Of a stretch of DNA of 20,004 nucleotides, positions 1 to 7,504 are shown one piece after another; within the stretch, counting starts at the first letter, position 1; every line of letters begins with the position of its first letter. The stretch is from Oxalobacteraceae bacterium (GTDB lineage Bacteria > Pseudomonadota > Gammaproteobacteria > Burkholderiales > Burkholderiaceae_D). Location of the stretch: the NCBI GenBank assembly GCA_021151485.1, contig JAGKXB010000037.1, positions 1 to 20,004 of the forward strand, in the 5' to 3' direction. The translations under genes were made by a program, and so were the position numbers. The notes beneath the pieces are model-generated. The model saw only the letters and a program-made list of their open reading frames with translations. It ran no database searches and was not told the DNA's origin.

Positions 1-40
1 TCGTTAAATTTCGTTAAATTTTGTGAGTTTTCGTTAAATT
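1..40. repeat. 10-bp tandem repeat, about four units
   Basis: The unit TCGTTAAATT occurs exactly at 1-10, 11-20 and 31-40. The unit at 21-30 is degenerate (TTGTGAGTTT). The array lies just past the 3' end of nadD and may continue beyond the window. No function can be read from it. Confidence 0.7.
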
Positions 41-48
41 TTATTGAT

Positions 49-690
49 TCAAGTTTTATATAACTCATGCGTTTGAATATAGTCTAACACTGCGGGCGGA
101 AGAGCTTTCGTCGGCACTTCATTGCGTTGCAATGCAGCACGAATAGCGGTAGAAGAAATATTAATCGCCAAATCATGCATCCAATACGTATAACCATGTG
201 GAGCATTGCGAATTTTCTCCACCGTGCCACTACGCTGCGAAAATACCTCTGCCACCACTTCGGGTAATGACTCAACACCAAATCCAGGCCGAGAAGCTAC
301 ACAAATATGCGCATAATCAAAAAGCTGCCGCCACTCACGCCAGTTGTGCAACTGCTGCAATTGATCAAATCCCATGACAAAAACCAGAGACGTTGCTAAG
401 CCATATTCCGCCCGCAAGCTACGCAAGGTATCGATGGTATAAGTCACGCTATTACGCAACATTTCCTGCTCATCAATTTCGACGGCAATCGCTTGACCAT
501 CAAAAGCGCGTCGCAGCATGGCCAATCTATCCGCTGCTGTTGCCTGCAAAGTGTGTTTTAAAGCCGATTTACCCGTTGGAATCACACGCAAACCATCGGC
601 ATTAAACAACTTGGCAAAAAACACACCCAACTCGACATGCCCGTTATGAACCGGATCAAAACTGCCGCCAAGCAGCACAATGCAAGGCAT
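49..690 (-). CDS. nadD: Nicotinate-nucleotide adenylyltransferase NadD
   Basis: NadD transfers AMP from ATP to nicotinate mononucleotide to make deamido-NAD, the penultimate step of NAD synthesis in the cytoplasm. The protein opens with the nucleotidyltransferase signature GGSFDPVHNGH (residues 8-18) and carries ISSTAIR (178-184), the second ATP-binding motif of the family. The length of 213 residues is normal. I chose the ATG at 690, which overlaps the hemF stop as TAATG, suggesting translational coupling. A GTG at 705 in the same frame would add five residues (reading MDSAL), but the family normally begins a few residues before GGSFDP. It is the last gene of the purD-hemF-nadD run. Family assignment is secure; only the start choice is open. 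Confidence 0.95.
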   Translation of the reverse strand: MPCIVLLGGSFDPVHNGHVELGVFFAKLFNADGLRVIPTGKSALKHTLQATAADRLAMLRRAFDGQAIAVEIDEQEMLRNSVTYTIDTLRSLRAEYGLATSLVFVMGFDQLQQLHNWREWRQLFDYAHICVASRPGFGVESLPEVVAEVFSQRSGTVEKIRNAPHGYTYWMHDLAINISSTAIRAALQRNEVPTKALPPAVLDYIQTHELYKT

Positions 691-1631
691 TAAGGCTGAA
701 TCCACTCTCTTGGCGGTAAAAAGTCAGAAGTCAATTTTGCTTCTGCACTACCCGCTGGCGCTTGCCAGTCATAACGCCATTTGGCAATCGGTGGCATCGA
801 CATCAGTATCGATTCCGTTCGACCGCCAGATTGCAAGCCGAACAAGGTGCCTCTATCCACCACCAGATTAAATTCCACATAACGCCCGCGCCGATAAGCC
901 TGAAAATCGCGCTCACGTTCGCCATACGCCATGTCTTTACGACGTTCTACGATAGGCAAATAAGCAGCAAGAAAATGGTCGCCCACACTTTGCATCATGG
1001 CAAAACTGTTGGCAAATCCTGGCGCATTAAAGTCATCGAAAAAAATACCGCCAATACCACGTGCTTCCTGGCGATGCTTTAAGAAAAAGTACTGATCGCA
1101 CCATTGCTTAAATCGAGGATACAAATCCGCACCAAATGGTGTTAAAGCCGCATGGCAAGTTTGATGAAAATGCCGTGCGTCTTCTTCAAAACCATAATAA
1201 GGCGTCAAATCCATGCCGCCGCCAAACCACCAGACGGGCTGGTTTTCTTTGTTAGTGATATGAAAAAAACGCACATTCATGTGCACGGTTGGGATGTATG
1301 GATTGCGTGGATGAAACACCAACGACACACCCATCGCTTCCCAAGGACAACCGGCGCTTTCAGGATGATGTGCAGCAGCAGAAGGTGGCAAATGATCGCC
1401 ACGTACATGAGAAAAACCAATCCCAGCGCGTTCCATCACATTGCCTTCTTCCAAAATGCAGGAAAGACCACTGCCATGAACACTGCCACCTTCAACCGCA
1501 GGGCGTTCCCACGCATCACGCACAAAAGACTGGCCATCGATTTTTTCTATCGCTGCAATAATGCTTGCATGCAAATCCAGCAAATACGTTTTAACGCTGG
1601 CCAATGAGATTGTAGAGGACGAATTATCCAT
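690..1631 (-). CDS. hemF: Oxygen-dependent coproporphyrinogen III oxidase HemF
   Basis: HemF oxidatively decarboxylates coproporphyrinogen III to protoporphyrinogen IX, using O2, in heme synthesis; it is a soluble homodimer in this family. The 313-residue protein is full length. Visible family blocks are [19 protein letters not shown] (residues 105-123, with conserved H107 and H117), [20 protein letters not shown] (137-156), FFDDFN (197-202) and the C-terminal [20 protein letters not shown] (251-270). Its start overlaps the end of purD by 8 bp, and its stop overlaps the nadD start, so the three genes are probably cotranscribed. The use of the oxygen-requiring enzyme implies an aerobic or microaerobic lifestyle; an anaerobic HemN elsewhere in the genome is not excluded. 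Confidence 0.97.
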   Translation of the reverse strand: MDNSSSTISLASVKTYLLDLHASIIAAIEKIDGQSFVRDAWERPAVEGGSVHGSGLSCILEEGNVMERAGIGFSHVRGDHLPPSAAAHHPESAGCPWEAMGVSLVFHPRNPYIPTVHMNVRFFHITNKENQPVWWFGGGMDLTPYYGFEEDARHFHQTCHAALTPFGADLYPRFKQWCDQYFFLKHRQEARGIGGIFFDDFNAPGFANSFAMMQSVGDHFLAAYLPIVERRKDMAYGERERDFQAYRRGRYVEFNLVVDRGTLFGLQSGGRTESILMSMPPIAKWRYDWQAPAGSAEAKLTSDFLPPREWIQP

Positions 1632-2904
1632 TTTTTATCGCACGCCAGCCAATATCACGCCGATATTGCACACCATCAAAATGAATGTGATCGATTGCCT
1701 CGTATGCCTGTTTTTGCGCCATTTTGACGCTCTCGCCTAATCCGACGATGCACAATACACGTCCACCAGCAGTCAGTAATTGTTCTTTATCTTCTTTATT
1801 CAAACTAGTACCGGCATGAAAAGTGACGCATTGATCTGTTTCCGCTGGAATCCCGCTAATCACATCGCCTTTGCGTGGCGTGTCAGGATAATTGGCCGCC
1901 GCCATCACAACGCCCAGCGCAGTGCGTCTGTCCCACTCCAGTGTCACTTGATCCAATGAGCCATCAACCGCATGCTCCATCACAGTCAGCAAATCGCTCT
2001 TTAAACGCGCCATGATGGGTTGCGTTTCTGGATCGCCCATACGGCAATTGAATTCCAGCGTTTTAGGATTACCCTGACTATCGATCATCAAACCAGCATA
2101 TAAAAAGCCGGTGAAGACAATCCCTTCTTTCGCCATTCCCTGCACGGTGGGATGAATGATTTCACGCATCACACGTGCATGCAAAGCTGGGGTGATGATA
2201 GGCGCTGGGGAATACGCCCCCATTCCGCCAGTATTTGGCCCCTGATCGCCATCTTGCAGGCGCTTATGATCCTGGCTAGTTGCCAAAGGCAAGACGTTTT
2301 TTCCATCCACCATAACAATGAAGCTAGCCTCTTCACCCTGCAAAAATTCCTCAATCACCACACGTGCGCCAGCATCACCCAATTTATTGTCGGACAACAT
2401 CATATCCACCGCCGCATGCGCTTCTTCTAGCGTCATGGCGACTACGACGCCCTTGCCTGCCGCCAAGCCATCGGCCTTGATGACGATAGGCGCGCCTTTT
2501 TGTGCGATGTAATCATGCGCGGCATCCAAGGTAGAAAAAGTCTGATATTCCGCCGTTGGAATCGCATTGCGCTGCATAAAAGATTTAGCAAAATCTTTAG
2601 AGCTTTCGAGCTGCGCCGCTTCTTTGGTAGGCCCAAAAATCTTCAAACCCCGTTCACGGAAAATATTGACGATCCCCGCCGCCAACGGCACTTCAGGCCC
2701 CACAACAGTCAGCGCCACATCCTCTTTTTGCGCAAATTCAGCCAAAGCCAAGGGATCATTAATTGGCACATTAACCAAACGCGCATCTAACGCCGTACCG
2801 CCATTCCCCGGTGCGACATAAACAACTTGAACACGTTCAGATTGCGCAATTTTCCAGGCCAGCGCATGCTCACGGCCGCCAGAACCAACGACTAAGATTT
2901 TCAT
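1624..2904 (-). CDS. purD: Phosphoribosylamine-glycine ligase PurD
   Basis: PurD (GAR synthetase) joins glycine to phosphoribosylamine with ATP hydrolysis, the second step of de novo purine synthesis. The N-terminal domain starts [17 protein letters not shown]. The ATP-grasp core shows [16 protein letters not shown] (141-156), [13 protein letters not shown] (182-194), [13 protein letters not shown] (223-235) and the metal and nucleotide region [13 protein letters not shown] (283-295). The ATG at 2904 gives 426 residues, the usual length. A start at 2961 in the same frame would add 19 hydrophobic residues (MFNCLFYSICLFCFYSDPN) that are not part of the family and look like translated intergenic sequence. 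No strong Shine-Dalgarno sequence is seen. The gene overlaps hemF at its 3' end and follows yebC after about 150 bp. Confidence 0.96.
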   Translation of the reverse strand: MKILVVGSGGREHALAWKIAQSERVQVVYVAPGNGGTALDARLVNVPINDPLALAEFAQKEDVALTVVGPEVPLAAGIVNIFRERGLKIFGPTKEAAQLESSKDFAKSFMQRNAIPTAEYQTFSTLDAAHDYIAQKGAPIVIKADGLAAGKGVVVAMTLEEAHAAVDMMLSDNKLGDAGARVVIEEFLQGEEASFIVMVDGKNVLPLATSQDHKRLQDGDQGPNTGGMGAYSPAPIITPALHARVMREIIHPTVQGMAKEGIVFTGFLYAGLMIDSQGNPKTLEFNCRMGDPETQPIMARLKSDLLTVMEHAVDGSLDQVTLEWDRRTALGVVMAAANYPDTPRKGDVISGIPAETDQCVTFHAGTSLNKEDKEQLLTAGGRVLCIVGLGESVKMAQKQAYEAIDHIHFDGVQYRRDIGWRAIKNG

Positions 2905-2950
2905 ATTGGGATCAGAGTAAAAACAAAAAAGACAGATTGAATAAAATAAA

Positions 2951-2981
2951 CAATTAAACAATTAAACAATTAAGCGCTTAA
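2951..2981. repeat. 8-bp tandem repeat and 12-bp palindrome upstream of purD
   Basis: CAATTAAA is repeated at 2951-2958 and 2959-2966, with a third imperfect unit CAATTAAG at 2967-2974. The last unit runs into the perfect palindrome TTAAGCGCTTAA (2970-2981). It lies in the leader region of the purD-hemF-nadD operon; a regulatory role is possible but unproven. Confidence 0.55.
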
Positions 2982-3053
2982 ATAAGCGAAGAACCAACGA
3001 GGCAAGGCTAAAGTTAATGCTCCATTTTCGGTATAGCAGTAGAGTGAGCAACA

Positions 3054-3779
3054 TCACCCTTCAATAATGACATTACTATAAACCTCTTGCACATCATCCA
3101 AGTTTTCCAGCGCATCCAGTAACTTTTGCATTTTGATGGCATCGTCGCCGGAAAAGGTGATTTCTGTATTCGGCTTCATGACGATTTCAGCGACTTCGGG
3201 TTTGAAACCGGCAGCTTGTAGACTGTCTTTTAATTGCGCAAAATCGGGTACCGCGCATAGAACTTCAAAACCGCCCTCTTCATCCGCAATCACGTCTTGC
3301 GCGCCGGCTTCTAAAGCAGCTTCCATCAACGCATCTTCCGACGTGCCAGGAGCGAAAAAGAATTGGCCGCAATGTTGGAACATGAAAGCGACCGAACCTT
3401 CGCTCCCCATATTGCCGCCAAATTTGGAAAAAGCATGGCGCACTTCCGCAACCGTACGGACACGGTTGTCTGTCATGCAATCAACCAGAATAGCAGCACC
3501 ATTGATGCCGTAGCCTTCGTAACGGACTTCCTCATAATTGGCGCCGTCCAACCCACCCGTGCCACGTGTAATGGCCCGTTGCACGTTTTCTTTTGGCATA
3601 TTGGCATCAGCTGCTTTTTCCACTGCCAAACGCAAACGTGGATTGCTGGCGATATCGCCACCGCCCATGCGCGCTGCCACAGTGATTTCTTTGATTAATC
3701 GGGTCCAAATCTTGCCGCGCTTGGCGTCGGTGGCGGCTTTTTTGTGTTTGATATTAGCCCATTTACTATGTCCGGCCAT
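3054..3779 (-). CDS. yebC: YebC/PmpR (TACO1) family protein
   Basis: This is a member of the widespread YebC/PmpR family, long annotated as DNA-binding regulators and more recently linked to translation; mitochondrial TACO1 is the eukaryotic relative. The N-terminus [20 protein letters not shown] is diagnostic, followed by [12 protein letters not shown] and the block [20 protein letters not shown]. The 241-residue length is typical. The start at 3779 is fixed by the conserved MAGHSKW. It is upstream of purD in the same direction, a neighbourhood common in Burkholderiales. Its exact molecular role in this organism cannot be read from sequence. Confidence 0.96.
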   Translation of the reverse strand: MAGHSKWANIKHKKAATDAKRGKIWTRLIKEITVAARMGGGDIASNPRLRLAVEKAADANMPKENVQRAITRGTGGLDGANYEEVRYEGYGINGAAILVDCMTDNRVRTVAEVRHAFSKFGGNMGSEGSVAFMFQHCGQFFFAPGTSEDALMEAALEAGAQDVIADEEGGFEVLCAVPDFAQLKDSLQAAGFKPEVAEIVMKPNTEITFSGDDAIKMQKLLDALENLDDVQEVYSNVIIEG

Positions 3780-3841
3780 GTCAATCTTTCTTTAAAAATT
3801 AGCAAAAAACGGGCAACATTCTAACATAGGGGGTTTACGTG

Positions 3842-3902
3842 TTAGGCATGGTCAATGCTGTGCTGGTCGCACTATGCCTGGATGGCATCATCTATTTCCT
3901 GC
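3842..3902 (-). pseudogene. 61-bp decayed copy of an internal CoA-transferase gene segment
   Basis: This stretch matches 6260-6320, inside the CoA-transferase gene of this window, at 57 of 61 positions and in the same orientation. It corresponds to residues 303-322 (QEIDDAIQAWCDQHSIDHAL). Of the four differences, two are silent (ATT to ATA, ATC to ATT) and two create stops (TGG to TAG, TTA to TAA). Similarity ends abruptly on both sides. It is a non-coding fragment left by a duplication or rearrangement. Confidence 0.85.
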
Positions 3903-3988
3903 AGCTAACCAAAGATAGTCGTTTAAATCACCAATATGATCTATTTTTACGCAAAAACAAAAATTAATGATAAATTAATAACAAATTA

Positions 3989-4005
3989 ATCATTAATGAT
4001 ATAAT
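3989..4005 (+). promoter_or_regulatory. Candidate promoter with abutting palindrome
   Basis: A perfect -10-like TATAAT lies at 4000-4005, 38 bp before the GTG start of the chaperone gene. It directly abuts the perfect 12-bp palindrome ATCATTAATGAT (3989-4000). The element ATTAATGAT also occurs at 3963-3971 in an AT-rich tract. No good -35 box is visible at normal spacing, so this would need an activator, if it is a promoter at all. The palindrome could be an operator. Confidence 0.4.
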
Positions 4006-4043
4006 TCAATCAATTTTAAAAAAACATCGTTGATGGGAATTTT

Positions 4044-4802
4044 GTGAATACATTCAACCAATTATTTAGCGATACAGACAAAGAAATCGCAATTGTTGTT
4101 GATAACATGTTAAAAAATGCCCCACCTCCACCGCATCATTCATCGCAATCACCCGAACAAATCAGGCAAGAAGCCGGCACTATTCTCAATGAGTTATTGA
4201 GTGGAAAAAGTTTACGCGATCGGATTGAGTCAGGTTTTCAAATCATCTTCCGGGAATTGGCAATTCATGAAAATCCTCTGCTGATCAATGACATCCGCAA
4301 TGAATGGAAAAAATGCACTGAAATACTCACTCACAAAGTAAAAAAAGAAACGCAATCTACACAACCCGCTTCTGTAGCAGAACAAACAACTCCACCGTCT
4401 TTTCAAGAAATATTCCCCGTCTCCGATGCAACCCTGGCACATTTTTATCAATGCGGTTCTCGCTTGCACCAACAAGCCAATTATCAAGAAGCTGCTGACG
4501 TATTTTTTATCGTCACCACGCTGGATTATCGACGCCATAACGCATGGTTAGCGCTGGGCTTGGCAGAAAAAATGCTAGCGCGTTGGGAAGTAGCGTTGGT
4601 CGCTTTTTCCATGGCGGCTTTAACTAATATGGAAAACCCTATTTCTTTCTTGCATTCTGCCGAATGCTATATCGCCTTGGGCGAAAAAGCCGATGCTGAA
4701 GCTGCGCTGCAAACTGCAGCCGATCTGTTAAAGCACCTACCCGCTGATCAAGCCAGGCAAATGGCTGGGTACATTACCCCCATTAAAAAATCATTATCTT
4801 AA
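4044..4802 (+). CDS. SycD/LcrH-like type III secretion class II chaperone with N-terminal extension
   Basis: The C-terminal half is a three-TPR domain (about residues 130-163, 164-197, 198-231) with the spacing and signature of LcrH/SycD chaperones: DYRRHNAWLALGLAEKMLA, then NPISFLHSAECYIALGEKAD with the conserved H-x-AEC. Such chaperones bind hydrophobic translocator proteins of type III secretion systems in the cytoplasm before export. Classical members are about 160-170 residues; this one has 252 because of a roughly 120-residue N-terminal region with a proline/histidine stretch (APPPPHH, 26-32) and two amphipathic-looking segments. The start is GTG at 4044 with a weak GGGA upstream; no better in-frame start is visible. 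A hydrophobic protein gene follows after 18 bp, the usual arrangement of chaperone and client. No other secretion genes are in the window, so secretion linkage is inferred. Confidence 0.75.
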   Translation: MNTFNQLFSDTDKEIAIVVDNMLKNAPPPPHHSSQSPEQIRQEAGTILNELLSGKSLRDRIESGFQIIFRELAIHENPLLINDIRNEWKKCTEILTHKVKKETQSTQPASVAEQTTPPSFQEIFPVSDATLAHFYQCGSRLHQQANYQEAADVFFIVTTLDYRRHNAWLALGLAEKMLARWEVALVAFSMAALTNMENPISFLHSAECYIALGEKADAEAALQTAADLLKHLPADQARQMAGYITPIKKSLS

Positions 4803-4820
4803 AAACAAAAGGGAAATATC

Positions 4821-5885
4821 ATGTTTGCGACAAATTATGGAAGTAATGCAAGTGGTGTGCACGTAATCAATCCAGATTTCCGCAGTGCCCCCCGTGCACA
4901 AGCGGGACTCAATACAGTTCCAGACGCATTAGGCAGTCCAACCTCATCCGCTAATATTTATGCAAATAGTGGATGGGGCATTACTTCTACTGCGGCAATT
5001 GCTGTTGTTGGCGGGCTGTATGCGTTAGACCAAATTAGTGGTAACAACGCTGGATTACTAATAGCAACAATAGGTTGTTTAGCGCTAGGTGCAACAGCTT
5101 TAAATACAAAAAGCAATCCAACTCCTGGTACATCAACTACCGCACCAGTAGTGGCTCGAGTGGCTTCTAATGTTTCTCCAGAACGTGAATACAATCCCCC
5201 TACTCCCGAGGAGTTGGCTCACATGCGTGCAACATACGAAAAGCTAGTAGGGAACAGACAACAGACCCATGCAACATCTATCACAGCACCTGCCCTAACA
5301 GCTACAACAACATCTAGTAGTTTGCCAACTGCACCACCACCCATACTCGGTGCTGCAACTAACGAACGGAATATTCAAACAAACATTCACAATGCATCTA
5401 CTTATAATGCGGGCAGTGTTTTTAAATGCATGGCAAAAACATTGGTTGTTGGCGTAGGCGGCGCTCTATATGGCGCACCACTTGTTGCAACTGCAGCTAT
5501 CACGTTAGCTTGCTATCTGCCTGCTTTGGCTTGTATCGGCGTCGGAGCTAGCATTGGTTATGCCATCGACACACTTTGTGGAAACGGTGGTGCCTTGGGG
5601 CACGCCTTTAATAAAATTTTTTATGATATTGAATTCCCAAACGATATGAAAACGCCTAAGGCTGCTATAGCAGTAGGATCGCTGATAGGTATCCTTCCAC
5701 TGTTGGCTTCAGGGACTGTGGCTATCAGTGCTCTAGGACTACCCAGATTAATATTGTCTGGTGTCAGTTGTGCAGGTGCAGGATTGATTAGCACAGGAGT
5801 AGAGGATCAAGAATGTTTTAAAAAGCTAGGTTTAGTATTACTAGCTGCAAATGCTGATTTTTTCCTTTATGGAAAAGCAAAGTAA
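4821..5885 (+). CDS. Hydrophobic unknown protein, candidate type III translocator or membrane effector
   Basis: I do not recognise a family. The 354-residue protein has no signal peptide: its first 50 residues are polar, as expected for a type III substrate. Two hydrophobic segments (52-70 and 77-95) are separated by a six-residue turn, making a hairpin. A Ser/Thr/Pro-rich linker (about 96-200) includes PPTPEELAHMRATYEKLV. A long hydrophobic block (207-250) and three more segments (281-305, 308-326, 335-350) follow. The glycine/alanine-rich segments resemble membrane-inserting regions rather than transporter helices. The start at 4821 has a good Shine-Dalgarno sequence (AAGGGA, 4809-4814). 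It is almost certainly cotranscribed with the SycD-like chaperone gene, which suggests that it is the chaperone's client. Alternatives are an unrelated inner-membrane protein or a toxin with immunity outside this locus. Confidence 0.6.
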   Translation: MFATNYGSNASGVHVINPDFRSAPRAQAGLNTVPDALGSPTSSANIYANSGWGITSTAAIAVVGGLYALDQISGNNAGLLIATIGCLALGATALNTKSNPTPGTSTTAPVVARVASNVSPEREYNPPTPEELAHMRATYEKLVGNRQQTHATSITAPALTATTTSSSLPTAPPPILGAATNERNIQTNIHNASTYNAGSVFKCMAKTLVVGVGGALYGAPLVATAAITLACYLPALACIGVGASIGYAIDTLCGNGGALGHAFNKIFYDIEFPNDMKTPKAAIAVGSLIGILPLLASGTVAISALGLPRLILSGVSCAGAGLISTGVEDQECFKKLGLVLLAANADFFLYGKAK

Positions 5886-5950
5886 GGTGCAAGAGGGCGT
5901 TGAGATTAACAAAAAATGGGGACATTCCAATATGAGGAATTTGCCTGTTT

Positions 5951-5971
5951 GGGCACCTCCTGTGGGTGCCC
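5951..5971. terminator. Hairpin between convergent genes
   Basis: GGGCACC (5951-5957) pairs with GGTGCCC (5965-5971) around a seven-nucleotide loop, with TGTTT following on the plus strand and AAACA preceding. It lies between the ends of the hydrophobic protein gene and the CoA-transferase gene, so it could end transcription from either side. The T-tract is weak. Confidence 0.5.
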
Positions 5972-5980
5972 TGTTTGCTC

Positions 5981-7225
5981 TCAAATCACCGCATCACGCC
6001 GTAATTGTTCGATTTGCGCGGCGTCATATCCCAAGGCTTGCAGTACTTCATCGTTATGTTCGCCCAAGGTCGGGCCTAGCCATTTTGTCTGACCTGGCGT
6101 TGCGGATAACTTGGGTGAAATGGCTGGCAGTTTGATCGAAGTACCATCGACAAAGGCATGCTGTTCAAACATATTGCGGGCCAAAAATTGTGGATCCTGC
6201 ATCATGTCTTTGACGGAATAAATCTTGCTCACCGGCACATCGGCTTGTTGTAGAACAGCTAAGGCATGGTCGATGCTGTGCTGGTCGCACCATGCCTGGA
6301 TGGCATCATCAATTTCCTGCGTACGTGGCACTCTGCCATCGTTGCGTGCCAATTGTGGATCATTCGCCAGATCATCACGCTCTATGGCTAGCATTAAACG
6401 TTTAAAAATCGCATCGCCATTCCCAGCGATGACAATGTTGTCACCTTCCTGCGTCGTATAGGTGTTGGAAGGCACGATGCCGGGCAAAGCACCGCCGGTA
6501 CGTTCTCTGACAACGCCGGCATGGTCGTATTCTGGGACTAGCGATTCCATCAGATTGAAGACGCTTTCGTACAAAGCCACATCGACCATTTGCCCTTGTC
6601 CGCCGGCCTGACCATTCCAGCGCCCGCCTGTTGCATCACGGTGACGCAAGGCCATCATCGCGCCGATCACGCCATGCAAGGCTGCGACTGAATCACCGAT
6701 CGACACCCCAACCCGCACCGGCGGACGATCGGCGTGACCGGAGACATAACGCAAGCCGCCCATGGATTCACCAATCGCGCCAAAGCCGGGCAAATCCTTC
6801 ATCGGCCCCGTTTGGCCGTAGCCAGACAAGCGCACCATGATGATGGAGGGATTGATGGCTTTTAATTGCTCATAGCCTATGCCCCATTTTTCCAACACGC
6901 CGGGGCGATAGTTTTCAATGATGATGTCGGCTTCCAACGCCAATTGGCGGGCGATTTGCTGGCCGCGTTCATCTTTCATATTCAGCGTCAGGCTTTTTTT
7001 ATTGCGCGCCTGCACCGACCACCAAAGCGAAGTACCTTCTTTTAAAACACGCCATTGACGTATGGGATCACCACCTTGAGGTGATTCAATTTTGATCACA
7101 TCAGCGCCAAATTCAGCCAACATGCGGGAGCAAAATGGGCCAGCGATCAGGGTGCCTAATTCCAGTACTTTGATGCCGGCTAAGGCAGAAGAAGAAACAG
7201 AAGCGGGGATAGTTTGTGTAGTCAT
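5981..7225 (-). CDS. CaiB/BaiF family (class III) CoA-transferase
   Basis: Family III CoA-transferases move CoA between carboxylic acids, or in related members racemise acyl-CoAs. The N-terminal signature is clear: LELGTLIAGPFCSRMLAEFG (residues 21-40) then ADVIKIESPQGGDPIR. Others are NKKSLTLNMK (75-84), IIENYRPGVLEKWGIGYEQL (102-121), LSGYGQTGP (133-141) and MVDVALYESVFNLME (213-227). At the position where formyl-CoA transferase has its catalytic Asp, this protein has Glu220. The substrate is unknown. The ATG at 7225 gives 414 residues, normal for the family; the same frame stays open to 7486, but that would run through the 96-bp repeat element and adds no family sequence. It is convergent with the chaperone pair and divergent from lgt. 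A 61-bp piece of it is duplicated at 3842-3902. Confidence 0.9.
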   Translation of the reverse strand: MTTQTIPASVSSSALAGIKVLELGTLIAGPFCSRMLAEFGADVIKIESPQGGDPIRQWRVLKEGTSLWWSVQARNKKSLTLNMKDERGQQIARQLALEADIIIENYRPGVLEKWGIGYEQLKAINPSIIMVRLSGYGQTGPMKDLPGFGAIGESMGGLRYVSGHADRPPVRVGVSIGDSVAALHGVIGAMMALRHRDATGGRWNGQAGGQGQMVDVALYESVFNLMESLVPEYDHAGVVRERTGGALPGIVPSNTYTTQEGDNIVIAGNGDAIFKRLMLAIERDDLANDPQLARNDGRVPRTQEIDDAIQAWCDQHSIDHALAVLQQADVPVSKIYSVKDMMQDPQFLARNMFEQHAFVDGTSIKLPAISPKLSATPGQTKWLGPTLGEHNDEVLQALGYDAAQIEQLRRDAVI

Positions 7226-7270
7226 GGATTTGTAGAATAGGAATATTGAACCGAGATTGTCCATTAACTT

Positions 7271-7366
7271 CCGTCGTTCCCGCGGTTTTAGGCGGGAACC
7301 CAGCGTCTTTCCTTGTTTACAGGTAAACGCCACTGGGTCCCCGACTAAAGCATTCGGGGACGACGG
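7271..7366 (+). mobile_element. 96-bp MITE-like double-hairpin element, copy 1
   Basis: The element has imperfect terminal inverted repeats of about 35 bp, from CCGTCGTTCCCGCG on the left to CGGGGACGACGG on the right. Each arm folds into its own hairpin: GTTCCCGC/GCGGGAAC (7276-7283 and 7292-7299) and GTCCCCGA/TCGGGGAC (7337-7344 and 7354-7361). A second copy in opposite orientation lies at 13495-13590, with 82 of 96 positions identical. It has no coding capacity, and no clear target duplication is seen. It sits between the divergent CoA-transferase and lgt genes. The design fits a non-autonomous element mobilised in trans. Confidence 0.75.
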
Positions 7367-7396
7367 TTTTAAGTTTTTCCGTATTACTATCGTTCG

Positions 7397-7410
7397 CGCG
7401 GGAACAACGG
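7397..7410 (-). repeat. Solitary end of the MITE-like element
   Basis: CGCGGGAACAACGG matches the reverse complement of the left end of the 96-bp element (CCGTCGTTCCCGCG) at 13 of 14 positions. It stands alone 30 bp beyond copy 1, as if left by an older, mostly deleted insertion. Confidence 0.5.
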
Positions 7411-7504
7411 TAACTATAAGGAATATCTCGGCGCAAATTGTAACGGTGAAATCCGCCTCAGAGTACAATTCCAACCCCATCAGCATTTAAACATCCAGAC
7501 CACT

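Noticed and set aside
1152..1607. Antisense open frame of 151 codons inside hemF
   Set aside because: It is fully contained opposite conserved hemF blocks, and its composition looks like a reverse-complement artefact.
2905..2961. 19-residue hydrophobic N-terminal extension of PurD, which might look like a signal peptide
   Set aside because: PurD is cytoplasmic and begins [14 protein letters not shown]; the extension is translated AT-rich leader with tandem repeats.
5851..6135. Plus-strand frame of 94 codons after the hydrophobic gene
   Set aside because: It overlaps the end of the hydrophobic gene, reads through the hairpin at 5951-5971 and then runs antisense to the CoA-transferase C-terminus; no coding evidence.
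7226..7486. 87-residue N-terminal extension of the CoA-transferase
   Set aside because: The added sequence would translate the MITE-like element, and the family begins just before LELGTLIAGP. The ATG at 7225 is preferred.
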